64,000 nucleotides of DNA from Scatosoma sp045594025 (GTDB lineage Bacteria > Bacillota > Clostridia > Christensenellales > Borkfalkiaceae), in the NCBI GenBank assembly GCA_045594025.1, contig JAZNXS010000020.1, forward strand, positions 1 through 64,000, written 5' to 3'. The position numbers were made by a program, and so were the translations under genes. The notes beneath the pieces were generated by a model. It was not told the DNA's origin. It did no database searches and saw only the letters and a program-made list of their open reading frames with translations. This document shows, piece by piece, positions 26,119 to 34,745 of this stretch; the first letter of the stretch is position 1, and every line of letters starts with the position of its first letter.

Positions 26119-28050
26119 CTATTTTTGATTTTTCGTATAATTCAAACAACCGCCTGCAAGCAACATTTCACGCTGTCTTGCCGACAAATTCAAAACGAGT
26201 TTCGCCGTTTTCCCGTTGGTTTTATCAACGAGCGTCGCCTCTGAAGCGGTTGCTACCGCCTCCGCAAAACCTTTGATCTCCAAAACGTCACCCTCGTTAA
26301 AGCCGTCGTAATCGTCAGGATTTGCAAGCGTCATGGGCACGATGCCGAAATTGATTAGATTCGCCACGTGAATGCGCGCAAAACTCTTGGCGATTACCGC
26401 CTTAATCCCCAAATACAGGGGCACTAAAGCCGCATGCTCTCTCGATGAGCCCTGGCCATAGTTCGCGCCGCCTAAAATCACGCCGCCGCCCTGCGCTTTC
26501 GCTCTTTCGGGAAAGTCTTTATCGCATACCGTAAAGCAAAATTCGGATAATTTGGGAACGTTGGAACGGTACGGCAATACCTTCGTCCCTGCCGGCATGA
26601 TATGGTCGGTAGTAATATCGTCGCCCACCTTCAAAATCAGCGAGCAAGCCAAATCCTTCTCAGGGGATTTCCCTATGGGAATAGGCTTGATATTCGGGCC
26701 GCGTTCCACCGTTACTCCGTCCATCTTGTCCGCCGCCACAGGAAGTTCAATCAAGTTATCGTTGATTTTGAATACCTGCGGCATTTCAATAGCAGGCGCA
26801 ACACCGAGCGTCGTCGGATCTGTGAACACACCCGTAATCGCGGACGCCGCCGCCGTTTCCGGCGAAACCAAGTAAACCTGCGCGTCTGCAGTGCCGCTAC
26901 GCGCAAGGAAATTTCTGTTAAAGGTACGCAAGCTGACACCTGCCGACTGCGGAGAAAAACCCATACCGATACAAGGCCCGCAAGCGCATTCCAAAATTCT
27001 TGCGCCTGCGTTGATCAAATCCGCCAAAGCGCCGCACTCTGCCAGCATCGTATATACCTGCTTAGAGCCGGGCGAAATGGAAAGGCTCACGTTAGGATGC
27101 ACCGTCTTTCCTTTGAGAATCGCCGCGACCGTCAACATATCCTGCATGGAGGAGTTGGTACACGAACCGATACATACCTGATTGATTTTCATGCCCTGCA
27201 AAGCAGAAACCTCTTTTACGTTATCCGGACTGTGCGGACAAGCTGCCAACGGTTTCAATCCGCTTAAATCGATTGTATATTCCGCATCGTAAACCGCGTC
27301 TATATCCGAGGAAAGCTCGATATAATCCTCCTCTCTGCCCTCCGCCTTAAGGAAAGCTTTCGTCACCTCGTCAGAGGGGAAAATAGAGCTGGTTGCGCCG
27401 AGCTCTGCGCCCATGTTCGTAATCGTCGCTCTCTGCGGCACGGAAAGCGTTTTCACGCCCTCCCCTGCATATTCCACAATCGCGCCGACGCCCCCCTTGA
27501 CGCCAAGCAAACGAAGCACCTCCAAAATGACGTCCTTCGCCCCTACGTAATCGGACAGCTTGCCGATTAAATTGATTTTTATCATCTTGGGCATGGTGAT
27601 GTAGTACGTGCCGCCGCCCATAGCAACCGCTACGTCCAAGCCGCCTGCGCCCATACCCAGCATGCCGATACCGCCTGCCGTAGGCGTATGACTATCGGAA
27701 CCGATCAGCGTTTTCCCCGGCTTAGAGAACCTCTCTAAATGCACCTGATGACAAATGCCGTTGCCCGGCCTAGAAAAACGAATGCCGTGTTTTTTCGTCA
27801 CCGTTTGGATATAGCGGTGATCGTCTGCGTTTTCAAAGCCTGCCTGCAAGGTATTATGATCGATATAGGCAACGGAGAGCTCCGTTTTTACGCGATCTAT
27901 CCCCATCGCTTCAAACTGCAAATACGCCATCGTTCCCGTGGCGTCCTGCGTCAGCGTTTGATCGATGCGAAGCCCGATCTCCTGCCCCGTTATCATTTCA
28001 CCGCATACCAAATGCGATTTTATAATTTTTTGCGCAATCGTATAACCCAT
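26119..28050 (-). CDS. acnA: Aconitate hydratase
   Basis: About 643 residues, the compact single-chain aconitase type found in many anaerobes. It isomerises citrate and isocitrate with a 4Fe-4S cluster. Visible: IGSDSHTPTAGGIGMLGMG near 112-130, VCIGSCTNSSMQD near 300 (first cluster cysteine), ECACGPCIGMG near 365 (other two) and the swivel-domain YGQGSSREHAAL near 535. The ATG at 28050 has GGAG nine bases upstream; a GTG 15 bp further up is less likely. Context between a citrate synthase and icd removes doubt with homoaconitase or isopropylmalate isomerase. Confidence 0.92.
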   Translation of the reverse strand: MGYTIAQKIIKSHLVCGEMITGQEIGLRIDQTLTQDATGTMAYLQFEAMGIDRVKTELSVAYIDHNTLQAGFENADDHRYIQTVTKKHGIRFSRPGNGICHQVHLERFSKPGKTLIGSDSHTPTAGGIGMLGMGAGGLDVAVAMGGGTYYITMPKMIKINLIGKLSDYVGAKDVILEVLRLLGVKGGVGAIVEYAGEGVKTLSVPQRATITNMGAELGATSSIFPSDEVTKAFLKAEGREEDYIELSSDIDAVYDAEYTIDLSGLKPLAACPHSPDNVKEVSALQGMKINQVCIGSCTNSSMQDMLTVAAILKGKTVHPNVSLSISPGSKQVYTMLAECGALADLINAGARILECACGPCIGMGFSPQSAGVSLRTFNRNFLARSGTADAQVYLVSPETAAASAITGVFTDPTTLGVAPAIEMPQVFKINDNLIELPVAADKMDGVTVERGPNIKPIPIGKSPEKDLACSLILKVGDDITTDHIMPAGTKVLPYRSNVPKLSEFCFTVCDKDFPERAKAQGGGVILGGANYGQGSSREHAALVPLYLGIKAVIAKSFARIHVANLINFGIVPMTLANPDDYDGFNEGDVLEIKGFAEAVATASEATLVDKTNGKTAKLVLNLSARQREMLLAGGCLNYTKNQK

Positions 28051-28069
28051 ATTTCTGTTCTCCACGTCT

Positions 28070-29458
28070 TTAGAGGTTGCTATTCAATATGCTACGCCCG
28101 TCTCGGCTGAATGCTTTATACAAAGTCTCTAATTCGTCCTCGCCCATAACCGTCGTTCTGCCGTCTGCGTACAATTCGTCGATTTTCTGCTTCATTGCCT
28201 GCACGATCCAGTCCTGCTTACCAACCTGTTTTTCAGGAGAGAATTTATAGTGCTTGTTGATCCAGTAAGCAATCCCTGCAAGCCCTGACGTGTTGGATAT
28301 AGACACCTCTGCAGGACGATTTAATATCTTTTCCGTATCGAAAATGTTATAGATTTCCGCGTCCTTCATCATGCCGTCCGCATGTACGCCTGCCCTCGTA
28401 AGATTGAACGCACTGCCCACAAACGGCGTCATGGGCGGAATGTCGTAGCCAAGCTCCGTCTTGAAATATTCCGCAATATCCGTGATTGCCGTCGGATCCA
28501 TACCGTCTAACGTTCCGCGTAAGGACGCATACTGCATTACCATCGCCTCTAAAGGGACGTTACCCGTTCTTTCCCCGATACCGAGCAAGGAACAGTTTAC
28601 GCCGCTTGCACCGAACAGCCATGCGCTGACTGCATTAGCCACACCCATATAAAAATCGTTATGCCCGTGCCATTCCAGCATTTCCGAAGTTACGTCCGAA
28701 TAGTGATGCAAGCCATATACAACGCCGGGTACGCTGCGCGGAGGCGCTGCGCCCGTGAACGGTACGCCGTAACCCATCGTATCACACATACGGATTTTAA
28801 CGGGAATTTTCGCTTCTTTGGACAATTCGACAAGCGCGTTTACAAACGGAACGACAAAGCCGTAGAAATCCGCGCGAGTAAGATCTTCCAAATGACAACG
28901 GGGAGAAATCCCTGCGTCAAACGCCTGCTTTACTACGCCCAAATAATGATCGAACGCCTGCTTTCTCGTCATGTTCAGCTTCTTGAAAATATGATAATCC
29001 GAACAGCTGACTAAAATACCCGTTTCCTTGATTCCGATATTATGTACCAGCTCGAAATCCTCTTTCTTTGCGCGAATCCACGTCGTGATTTCAGGGAACT
29101 TGTAACCGAGCGCCATACACTGTTCTAAGGCGTCCCTATCCTTTTTTGTATATACAAAAAATTCGCTCTGACGAATAATCCCTTTCGGTCCGCCGAGTCT
29201 TGCAATCATTTTGTAAATATCCACGATCTGTTTTGCCGTATACGGCGCGCGAGATTGCTGTCCGTCACGGAACGTCGTATCCGTAATCCAAATTTCCTTC
29301 GGCATATTCATCGGCACGCGGCGATGGTTGAACGAGGTTTTTGGAATTTCGTCGTAGGGATAAATGTCACGGAACAACTGCGGCTCTGCGACGTCCTGTA
29401 ATTCGTATTTATATTGATCCTGTTCCAACAAATTGCTCATAGGATTCAATTCAATCAT
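28070..29458 (-). CDS. Re-type citrate synthase (homocitrate/isopropylmalate synthase fold)
   Basis: 462 residues of the HMGL-like (DRE-TIM) family: ITDTTFRDGQQSRAPY near 57-72 carries the catalytic Arg-Asp, and EWHGHNDFYMG near 263-273 the metal-binding HxH. The family includes homocitrate and isopropylmalate synthases, but the gene lies 19 bp ahead of aconitase and isocitrate dehydrogenase, and no lysine or leucine genes are near. Re-citrate synthase of Clostridium kluyveri belongs to this family, has similar length, and replaces the unrelated Si-enzyme. It condenses acetyl-CoA with oxaloacetate. Own consensus promoter upstream. Confidence 0.8.
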   Translation of the reverse strand: MIELNPMSNLLEQDQYKYELQDVAEPQLFRDIYPYDEIPKTSFNHRRVPMNMPKEIWITDTTFRDGQQSRAPYTAKQIVDIYKMIARLGGPKGIIRQSEFFVYTKKDRDALEQCMALGYKFPEITTWIRAKKEDFELVHNIGIKETGILVSCSDYHIFKKLNMTRKQAFDHYLGVVKQAFDAGISPRCHLEDLTRADFYGFVVPFVNALVELSKEAKIPVKIRMCDTMGYGVPFTGAAPPRSVPGVVYGLHHYSDVTSEMLEWHGHNDFYMGVANAVSAWLFGASGVNCSLLGIGERTGNVPLEAMVMQYASLRGTLDGMDPTAITDIAEYFKTELGYDIPPMTPFVGSAFNLTRAGVHADGMMKDAEIYNIFDTEKILNRPAEVSISNTSGLAGIAYWINKHYKFSPEKQVGKQDWIVQAMKQKIDELYADGRTTVMGEDELETLYKAFSRDGRSILNSNL

Positions 29459-29517
29459 AACTCTCTTCCTCTCATTTTATTTTTCGATTAAACACAATAG
29501 TAAAATTTATTAAATCG

Positions 29518-29546
29518 ATTATAACGAATTTTTTTGACTTTGTCAA
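29518..29546 (-). promoter_or_regulatory. Promoter of the citrate synthase-aconitase-icd operon
   Basis: Minus strand consensus TTGACA (29541-29546), 17-bp spacer, TATAAT (29518-29523). Confidence 0.85.
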
Positions 29547-29601
29547 GGAGTTGAATGCCGAAATATATATCTTTACACAAAAAGATATGCTGTTTTCATA
29601 G

Positions 29602-29636
29602 AAAAAACGCCACCCAAATGATTTGGACAGCGTTTT
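29602..29636 (-). terminator. Terminator after the SDR gene
   Basis: AACGCTGTCCAAA pairs with TTTGGGTGGCGTT around a 3-nt loop, followed by a T run on the minus strand. Confidence 0.75.
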
Positions 29637-29643
29637 CATTCAC

Positions 29644-30444
29644 TTAAAATGCGTCTTTGGAAATTTTACTCCATCTTTTTGCAATAAATTTTAATCTCCA
29701 CGAGGTGGGCATCCAACAAGTACCTATACGCATCATTTTGTTCCAGAACCCCACAATGACGCATCTTTTGTTTTTGCGAACGGCTTTCAACGAGGCAATC
29801 GCCACCTCGCGAGGTGTTTTTGCCGCCATTTTTCCCCATAAGCCTTGCCCTTTGATTTGCTCTTTAATATCTGCCCTCGTCGGCATTGCGCCGGGCAAAA
29901 TCGCCGTTACGGCAACCCCTTTGCCCTTCATTTCCTCTCGCAAGGCTTGCGAAAACGAGGTAAGTGCCCCTTTCGTCGCGCTGTAAATTGCAAAATACGG
30001 CATAGGATAAATACCCGAAACCGAGGAAACGTTGACAATTTCCAAACGTTCCGCCTTATGTTCGATCGCAAATCGGCTGAGCGCAACCGCCGCCTCGAAA
30101 TTCACACGGCATTGAAACGCAATCTTGCCTTGGGTATATTCCGTCAAACCTTTCTGCACGTCTGCGCCTGCTACGTTCGCAAGCAGAGAAAGCCGCTTCC
30201 CCTCGCTTGCAATCTTATCCATCATTGCGCACCTGCTCTCCTCATTTGATAAATCCGCAGGGTATATATAGCTTTCCAAGTTAGGGTGTTTCGCCGTCAA
30301 TTCGTTTTGTAAAGCAAGCAGTTTTTCCTCGCTTCTGCCCGTCAAAAGCAGCGCGTAGCCGCGCTCTGCTAAAACTTCCGTAAACGCTTTACCCAAACCG
30401 CCCGTCGCACCCGTTACCAGGGCGTATTTTTTTTGATTTTCCAT
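29644..30444 (-). CDS. Short-chain dehydrogenase/reductase
   Basis: About 266 residues of the classical SDR family: cofactor loop TGATGGLGKAF near 12-22, followed by TGRSEEK suggesting NADP preference, NVAGA near 89, and catalytic Ser (VNVSSVSG) with YSATKGAL (Tyr-x-x-x-Lys) near 150-165. The substrate is unknown; it resembles DltE/YqjQ-like oxidoreductases. The ATG at 30444 has GGAG nine bases upstream and sits 2 bp from the end of the preceding gene. It forms the last gene of the yggS-papain-like-SDR unit. Confidence 0.8.
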   Translation of the reverse strand: MENQKKYALVTGATGGLGKAFTEVLAERGYALLLTGRSEEKLLALQNELTAKHPNLESYIYPADLSNEESRCAMMDKIASEGKRLSLLANVAGADVQKGLTEYTQGKIAFQCRVNFEAAVALSRFAIEHKAERLEIVNVSSVSGIYPMPYFAIYSATKGALTSFSQALREEMKGKGVAVTAILPGAMPTRADIKEQIKGQGLWGKMAAKTPREVAIASLKAVRKNKRCVIVGFWNKMMRIGTCWMPTSWRLKFIAKRWSKISKDAF

Positions 30445-30446
30445 GA

Positions 30447-31298
30447 TCATACACTCCACAGTTTATCTAAATTGAAACCGTACGCTTGTACCACTTCCAC
30501 GTGTTGAGAAAGTGCCATATCCTGCGGCGTTACAATCGCGCCGCCGTTGCTATCTAAATCCCAGCCGAACTTTTTATACGCATACCAAATCAAATGCGCA
30601 CATTGCGTAGATTTCAACCCATCTTCTGCGTATTTTGGGGAAAATACACCTGCTGTGAACTGATACGGAAGCCCTACAAGCTCCGTTTTCGCAAATTCCG
30701 CAATCTTTCGTTTCGTTTCTTTATCCACCTTGGGACGAAGAATGATAAAATTAGCGCGCGTAGAAAAATCATCCGCAGGCTCTATGCGGCTTTTCGTTCC
30801 AGGAGAAATCGATTCCACCGTCGTACGCTGTTTCCCATCTACGACTAGCCCAGAATGCCCAAATCGGAACCACGAAAAACGGCTTGCAGCCGTAACGATA
30901 ATGTCCCCTTCTTCCAACACTGCCATCGGCGCTTTCGCCGCTATATTTTCCATATATGCAAAGGGCATGTATGCATCTAACAGAATTTCTCTATCCTTAA
31001 AAAAGAACGCCTGCAGCTCTAATATCTGCTTTGCTTTTCCTGCGGTGAGCATACCCTCAATACCCAACTTCGTCAAACCCGTTTGTCGGTATAGAATTTC
31101 ATAATCTTCGTCTGTTCGCTCGGCTTTATTTAATATAGGCTGAATATCCACTTTTTCGTAATCGGGGCGGTAATGCGTCCACGTACGTTCGCTGTATATG
31201 CTCCCTATCTGCAACACGGAAATTGCAATGAAAACAAATATAAGAAAGCCGCAAAATGTTGCCAGCCATCTGTTTTTCCGTTTCTTAATTGTTGCCAT
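30447..31298 (-). CDS. Membrane-anchored permuted papain-like (YaeF/YiiX-type NlpC/P60) hydrolase
   Basis: About 283 residues. A single N-terminal membrane span (WLATFCGFLIFVFIAISVLQI, charged KKRKNR before it) anchors a domain with GDIIVTAASRF, the catalytic-type His in RFGHSGLVVDG near 165-175 and Cys in STQCAHLIWYAYKKFG near 233-248. His before Cys is the order of circularly permuted papain-like (YaeF/YiiX) enzymes, which cleave amide or ester bonds in wall peptides or lipids. The start is the ATG at 31298 overlapping yggS by 14 bp. Confidence 0.65.
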   Translation of the reverse strand: MATIKKRKNRWLATFCGFLIFVFIAISVLQIGSIYSERTWTHYRPDYEKVDIQPILNKAERTDEDYEILYRQTGLTKLGIEGMLTAGKAKQILELQAFFFKDREILLDAYMPFAYMENIAAKAPMAVLEEGDIIVTAASRFSWFRFGHSGLVVDGKQRTTVESISPGTKSRIEPADDFSTRANFIILRPKVDKETKRKIAEFAKTELVGLPYQFTAGVFSPKYAEDGLKSTQCAHLIWYAYKKFGWDLDSNGGAIVTPQDMALSQHVEVVQAYGFNLDKLWSV

Positions 31299-31968
31299 AC
31301 TCCCTTGCTCCAAAGATGGTAGAGCCCACACGGATCATGTTGCTCCCCTCTGCAATGCACAATGCGTAATCGCCACTCATACCCATCGATAAGTACTCTA
31401 CGTCCGCCGATTGCGTTTTTGCCCATTCAAACAGCGCGCGCATCTTCCTCGTCAAGCTGCGGAGAAGCACCTCGTCATCCACGTCGGGCAGCATTGCCAT
31501 AAAACCTTTTACACGCAAACCGTCCGTCTTACACAAACGTTCGAACACTGCTTTCCCTTCCTCATAAGCATAACCGCCTTTCGACGCCTCGTTGCCGATA
31601 TTGACTTGAATTAAAATATCGGAAACAATCCCCATCGCGTTCGAACGCTTTGCGATTTCCGCAGCCAGCTCGTCCCGATCACAGGAATGATACAGTGAAA
31701 TTTTACCGATTAAATATTTCACTTTATTCGTCTGCAAGTGCCCTATAAAATGCTGTGCGCAAGGGGATAAAAACTCGTTTTTATCACGAAATTCCTGCGG
31801 TTTATTTTCCGCAACGGCGTCGACGCCTGCGGCAATCGCTTCGTTGATCGCTTCAACCGATTGCGTTTTCGTCGCCGCAACCAACCATACCTTTTCCCCG
31901 TATGCGTTACCCTTTTCCAGTTCTTTTTTCAAATTCCGCACGTTTTGCGTGATTTTGTTCTCACTCAT
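31285..31968 (-). CDS. yggS: YggS/PROSC-family pyridoxal phosphate homeostasis protein
   Basis: About 227 residues. PLP-binding Lys lies in VWLVAATKTQS near 26-36, and the family signature HFIGHLQTNK near 79-88, LIQVNIGNE near 131 and SMGMSGDYALCIAEGSNMIRVGSTIFG near the end are intact. The protein buffers pyridoxal phosphate rather than catalysing a known reaction. The ATG at 31968 has AGGAGA at 7 bp and is preferred over a longer frame. In many Bacillota yggS sits in the ftsZ/sepF region; here it heads an unrelated three-gene unit. Confidence 0.9.
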   Translation of the reverse strand: MSENKITQNVRNLKKELEKGNAYGEKVWLVAATKTQSVEAINEAIAAGVDAVAENKPQEFRDKNEFLSPCAQHFIGHLQTNKVKYLIGKISLYHSCDRDELAAEIAKRSNAMGIVSDILIQVNIGNEASKGGYAYEEGKAVFERLCKTDGLRVKGFMAMLPDVDDEVLLRSLTRKMRALFEWAKTQSADVEYLSMGMSGDYALCIAEGSNMIRVGSTIFGAREYGNN

Positions 31969-31989
31969 GGCATTTCTCCTACTCTTTTC

Positions 31990-32018
31990 AGTATACACGT
32001 TTTATACTTTTTTGTCAA
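31990..32018 (-). promoter_or_regulatory. Promoter of the yggS operon
   Basis: Minus strand TTGACA (32013-32018), 17-bp spacer, TATACT (31990-31995). Confidence 0.8.
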
Positions 32019-32075
32019 TCTCCTGCGATAAAATAAAAAAGTTTCTATTTTTTATAAGTTTTTTAGTTTAGATAC

Positions 32076-32104
32076 TTGATTTTTCCATCTAATGATGTTA
32101 TAAT
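32076..32104 (+). promoter_or_regulatory. Promoter of the LysR-family gene
   Basis: TTGATT (32076-32081), 17-bp spacer, TATAAT (32099-32104). It faces away from the yggS promoter, 57 bp apart, so one regulator site could affect both. Confidence 0.75.
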
Positions 32105-32146
32105 TTGTCTAATAGATTAAAATGATAAGGATAATCAATTTTTCAA

Positions 32147-33004
32147 ATGAATACAGAAGAACTTAAAACATTTATCTACTTATCCAAAGTGAAGAATTTC
32201 ACGCTTGCGGCAGAACAGCTGTATATTGCGCAATCCACCGTTACCAACCGTATTAGCGAGTTGGAAAAGGAAGTGGGCAAAAAGCTGTTTACCCGCGGAT
32301 CGAAAACGGTAAAACTGACGGAAGCCGGCGAAATTTTCCTGCGCTATGCAGAACGTATTTTGGAATTACAAAATACCTCTATCGAGGAAATGAACGCGCT
32401 TTCCAGCCATAGCCGTAAGTTTGCCATCGGCGCAATTAACGCAAACTACGAAGTATACGTTAAGCCCTTGGTTGACCAATGCTTGAAGGATAACAGCATC
32501 ACTTCGATTAAGGTTATGCTTGGACACTCGCTTGATCTTATCCAGTCTTTGCAAGATAATATGTTGGATATGGTATTCTCCGCCATTCCCTTGAAGAGAA
32601 TCGGGTATAACTGCGACGTGTACGACGTGGATAGAGTTGCGCTTGTTTGTAAAAAAGGCTACAACGAATACCCCGAGGGTATTTTAAAAGCGCAGCTTGC
32701 AAAAATCCCCTATCTCATGTGCGATTTCACACTGTCTGAAGCGGGCGTGTTTATTCGCTCTCTCTTCCCTAAGAACCATATCTTCCGTTTGGATGTGGAT
32801 AACTCATCCAAGCTGTTACCCTACTTGGAAAACGGACTTGGATATTCCTTCCTCCCCTACAAGCTCATTAAGGATAAGTTGGAAAGCGGCGTTTTAGAAG
32901 AGGTTTACCTGAAAGATTTTACAGCGCCAAACGTTACCACCTACCTCGTGTATAGACAAAACTACGACGTGAAACGCTTCTTGGAAAACAAATTCGAAGA
33001 ATAA
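32147..33004 (+). CDS. LysR-family transcriptional regulator
   Basis: 285 residues. Winged helix-turn-helix at 1-60 (MNTEELKTFIYLSKVKNFTL, then AAEQLYIAQSTVTNRISELE), followed by a substrate-binding domain of the type 2 periplasmic fold. The ligand is unknown. LysR proteins often control the divergent neighbour; here that is the yggS operon, with the two promoters back to back in a 178-bp gap. Terminated by a strong hairpin at 33017-33051. Confidence 0.88.
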   Translation: MNTEELKTFIYLSKVKNFTLAAEQLYIAQSTVTNRISELEKEVGKKLFTRGSKTVKLTEAGEIFLRYAERILELQNTSIEEMNALSSHSRKFAIGAINANYEVYVKPLVDQCLKDNSITSIKVMLGHSLDLIQSLQDNMLDMVFSAIPLKRIGYNCDVYDVDRVALVCKKGYNEYPEGILKAQLAKIPYLMCDFTLSEAGVFIRSLFPKNHIFRLDVDNSSKLLPYLENGLGYSFLPYKLIKDKLESGVLEEVYLKDFTAPNVTTYLVYRQNYDVKRFLENKFEE

Positions 33005-33016
33005 ATACTACATATA

Positions 33017-33051
33017 AAAACTCCCGTCCTCTTCGACGGGAGTTTTTTTTA
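33017..33051 (+). terminator. Bidirectional terminator between LysR and GNAT genes
   Basis: AAAACTCCCGTC/GACGGGAGTTTT stem, loop CTCTTC, followed by T8 on the plus strand and by an A run on the other side, so it can serve both convergent genes. Confidence 0.9.
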
Positions 33052-34170
33052 TAACATCTTGATATACGAACGTCTACGCTTATGCTGAATGGATTCGAAA
33101 TGTTTCCAACCAGCTTGAATGCTAGTGTTCGATTCCAAATTGAGGTTGGTTTCCAAATATTCTACGCCGGGGGTAGAGAGCATATCTTGCAACATCGTGA
33201 ACATGTACGCGGTGAGCCCGGATTTTCTGTATTGAGGAAGAATCCCCACCAACGCCAAATCGATGCTCTTGGGTTTTTTGATCGCTTTCAGTAAACGAAT
33301 CAAGCAAGCAGGTGTCAATCTACCGCCACTCTTTTGCACAGCTTCGCCAATGCCTGGCAATACGATACCAAATCCCACTACCTTTTCGTTTTCGTCGCAG
33401 ATAACCATCACGAACTTACGGTTGAGCATCAGCTTAAATTGCCCGATCATCTGATTCATCATCTCTGTTGTGAACGGAACAACGCCGTACAGCTCTTTAT
33501 AGCATTCGTCAATGCATTCGAAAATGCCCTTTGCATACTTGTTCACGAACGCATTCATGGACAATCCCTCGCCGCCAAGGTGCAAATTGTTGCGTTGCAA
33601 AGCGCGCGTCGCCAACTTCCTCAATCTTTCGTCGGGCGCGGTCATTTTGAAGAGTCGGGATTCCACCCAGTCTACGTCTTTCACGTAGCCCTGCGCCTCA
33701 ATCAACCCTGCATAGTACGGATAGTTGTACTGTTCTTCGAACGTACAAAGATAATCGAACCCCTCAATCAGCAAGCCTTCTCTTTCCAGATCGCTATATC
33801 CCAAGGGGCCCACGATATGTTCCATGCCTTCCGCTTTTGCCCATGCTTCCACCGCATCAAACAAAGCTTTGGCTGTTTCTACGTTATCCTCGCAATCGAA
33901 GCGAGTAAAACGCGCCTGTTTCGTACCGTGAATATCGTTATACTGATTTTGAATAATGCCTTGGATTCTACCTACCGTCTTACCATCTCTTTGTGCAAGG
34001 AAAAATGCGGATTTACACGTCTTCATGTAAATATTCTTCTTGGTGAACATAGCCATTTCATCGCCGTAAAGAGGTGGAACAAAATAAGGATTCCCTTTAT
34101 AGAGTCGCAAAGGATATTCCACAAATTCTTTTCTCGTTTTTCTGTTGTTTACTTCAATAATTTCTAACAT
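33049..34170 (-). CDS. GNAT-superfamily (YghO-like) N-acetyltransferase domain protein
   Basis: 373 residues. Two GNAT-like halves seem present: an N-terminal one with RIQGIIQ, and a C-terminal one where VGFGIVLPG is followed by DLALVGILPQYRKSGLTAYMF, matching the acetyl-CoA-binding Q/RxxGxx loop (near 310-320). The family is widespread in gut Firmicutes and has no established substrate. It stands alone, with its own promoter at 34213-34241 and the shared terminator at 33017-33051. Confidence 0.6.
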   Translation of the reverse strand: MLEIIEVNNRKTRKEFVEYPLRLYKGNPYFVPPLYGDEMAMFTKKNIYMKTCKSAFFLAQRDGKTVGRIQGIIQNQYNDIHGTKQARFTRFDCEDNVETAKALFDAVEAWAKAEGMEHIVGPLGYSDLEREGLLIEGFDYLCTFEEQYNYPYYAGLIEAQGYVKDVDWVESRLFKMTAPDERLRKLATRALQRNNLHLGGEGLSMNAFVNKYAKGIFECIDECYKELYGVVPFTTEMMNQMIGQFKLMLNRKFVMVICDENEKVVGFGIVLPGIGEAVQKSGGRLTPACLIRLLKAIKKPKSIDLALVGILPQYRKSGLTAYMFTMLQDMLSTPGVEYLETNLNLESNTSIQAGWKHFESIQHKRRRSYIKML

Positions 34171-34212
34171 AAAACTTCCTTTTTCGCTGTAAATTTTACT
34201 GCACTGTTTATT

Positions 34213-34241
34213 ATATTATCATAAATGATAAAAAAAGTCAA
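34213..34241 (-). promoter_or_regulatory. Promoter of the GNAT-family gene
   Basis: Minus strand TTGACT (34236-34241), 17-bp spacer, TAATAT (34213-34218). Confidence 0.6.
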
Positions 34242-34322
34242 GCTTTCGATAAAAACTTACGTCATTTTGTCGTAATTTGACGAAATACAGCGTATATTTT
34301 TTTTAAATCGGATAAAAAATTA

Positions 34323-34351
34323 TTGACAACCTATCCAAAAGAGTATATAAT
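34323..34351 (+). promoter_or_regulatory. Consensus promoter of tRNA-Ala
   Basis: Perfect TTGACA (34323-34328), 17-bp spacer, TATAAT (34346-34351), ending 12 bp before the tRNA. Confidence 0.9.
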
Positions 34352-34363
34352 GAAATCACGTTT

Positions 34364-34439
34364 GGGGATATGGCTCAGTTGGTAGAGCGCCTCGTTCGCA
34401 ACGAGGAGGCCAGCGGTTCGAATCCGCTTATCTCCACCA
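34364..34439 (+). tRNA. tRNA-Ala (anticodon CGC)
   Basis: 76-nt cloverleaf with encoded CCA. Acceptor stem GGGGATA/TATCTCC contains the G3-U70 pair that identifies alanine tRNAs; the anticodon stem CCTCG/CGAGG holds loop TTCGCAA, anticodon CGC (reads GCG). T-arm is AGCGG TTCGAAT CCGCT. The 3' end is re-used in repeats downstream (34509-34746). Confidence 0.95.
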
Positions 34440-34519
34440 AAACAAAAACACGCCTTAATGGGCGTGTTTTTGTTTTGTGGATAAGCGTTCGCCGAAACGC
34501 TGTATACGCAGCGGTTCGT
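34435..34519 (+). repeat. Direct repeat copy 1 (tRNA terminator plus flank)
   Basis: Begins with the CCA end of tRNA-Ala and contains the tRNA terminator hairpin (34439-34476) and a GTGGATAAGCG...CGCAGCG segment. It matches 35648-35733 over about 86 bp; the differences are one extra A/T pair in the stem, loop changes and one base near the end. The stem change is compensated on both sides. Confidence 0.85.
34439..34476 (+). terminator. Terminator of tRNA-Ala
   Basis: Stem AAAACAAAAACACGCC with its complement around loop TTAAT, ending in a T-rich tract. Confidence 0.85.
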
Positions 34520-34607
34520 GTGACGAGCATCCGCAAATCCAATCTTGTGATAAGTGTAACCTCGTCGGTGCGAGGAAACTCTTGTGCTAGCACAAGAATC
34601 CGCTTAT
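34498..34607. repeat. tRNA-3'-end-related structured repeat, unit 1
   Basis: Starts with stem CGCTG/CAGCG; CAGCGGTTCG (34509-34518) equals the 5' half of the tRNA-Ala T-arm, and the unit ends with AATCCGCTTAT (34597-34607), equal to its 3' half. About 78 bp with further hairpins (CTTGTG/CACAAG at 34581-34596) separate the two halves. Confidence 0.65.
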
Positions 34608-34627
34608 ATATGTAATAATTGTGAGAA

Positions 34628-34745
34628 CCGCTGAATTATCAGCGGGTCGCGTGACGAGCGTCCGCAATGCAAATCTTATTTCTTCCGTACTCTTGACGGC
34701 GCGAGGATACTCTCGCCATAGGCGAGGATTCGCTTATCTCCACCA
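34628..34745. repeat. tRNA-3'-end-related structured repeat, unit 2
   Basis: Same layout as unit 1 with different bases in the stems: CCGCTG/CAGCGG, shared GTGACGAGC, then CTCGCC/GGCGAG at 34712-34726. It ends CGCTTATCTCCACCAA, a 16-bp exact copy of the tRNA-Ala 3' end (34425-34440). Confidence 0.65.

Noticed and set aside
28070..29458. 2-isopropylmalate or homocitrate synthase
   Set aside because: Family match alone allows it, but operon partners are aconitase and isocitrate dehydrogenase and no leucine or lysine genes are near.
34375..34593. 72-codon minus-strand frame antisense to tRNA-Ala
   Set aside because: It reads through the complement of the tRNA and its terminator. Such frames are common false predictions.
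34370..34615. 81-codon plus-strand frame beginning inside tRNA-Ala
   Set aside because: Starts within the tRNA and crosses the terminator, so it cannot be a normal gene.
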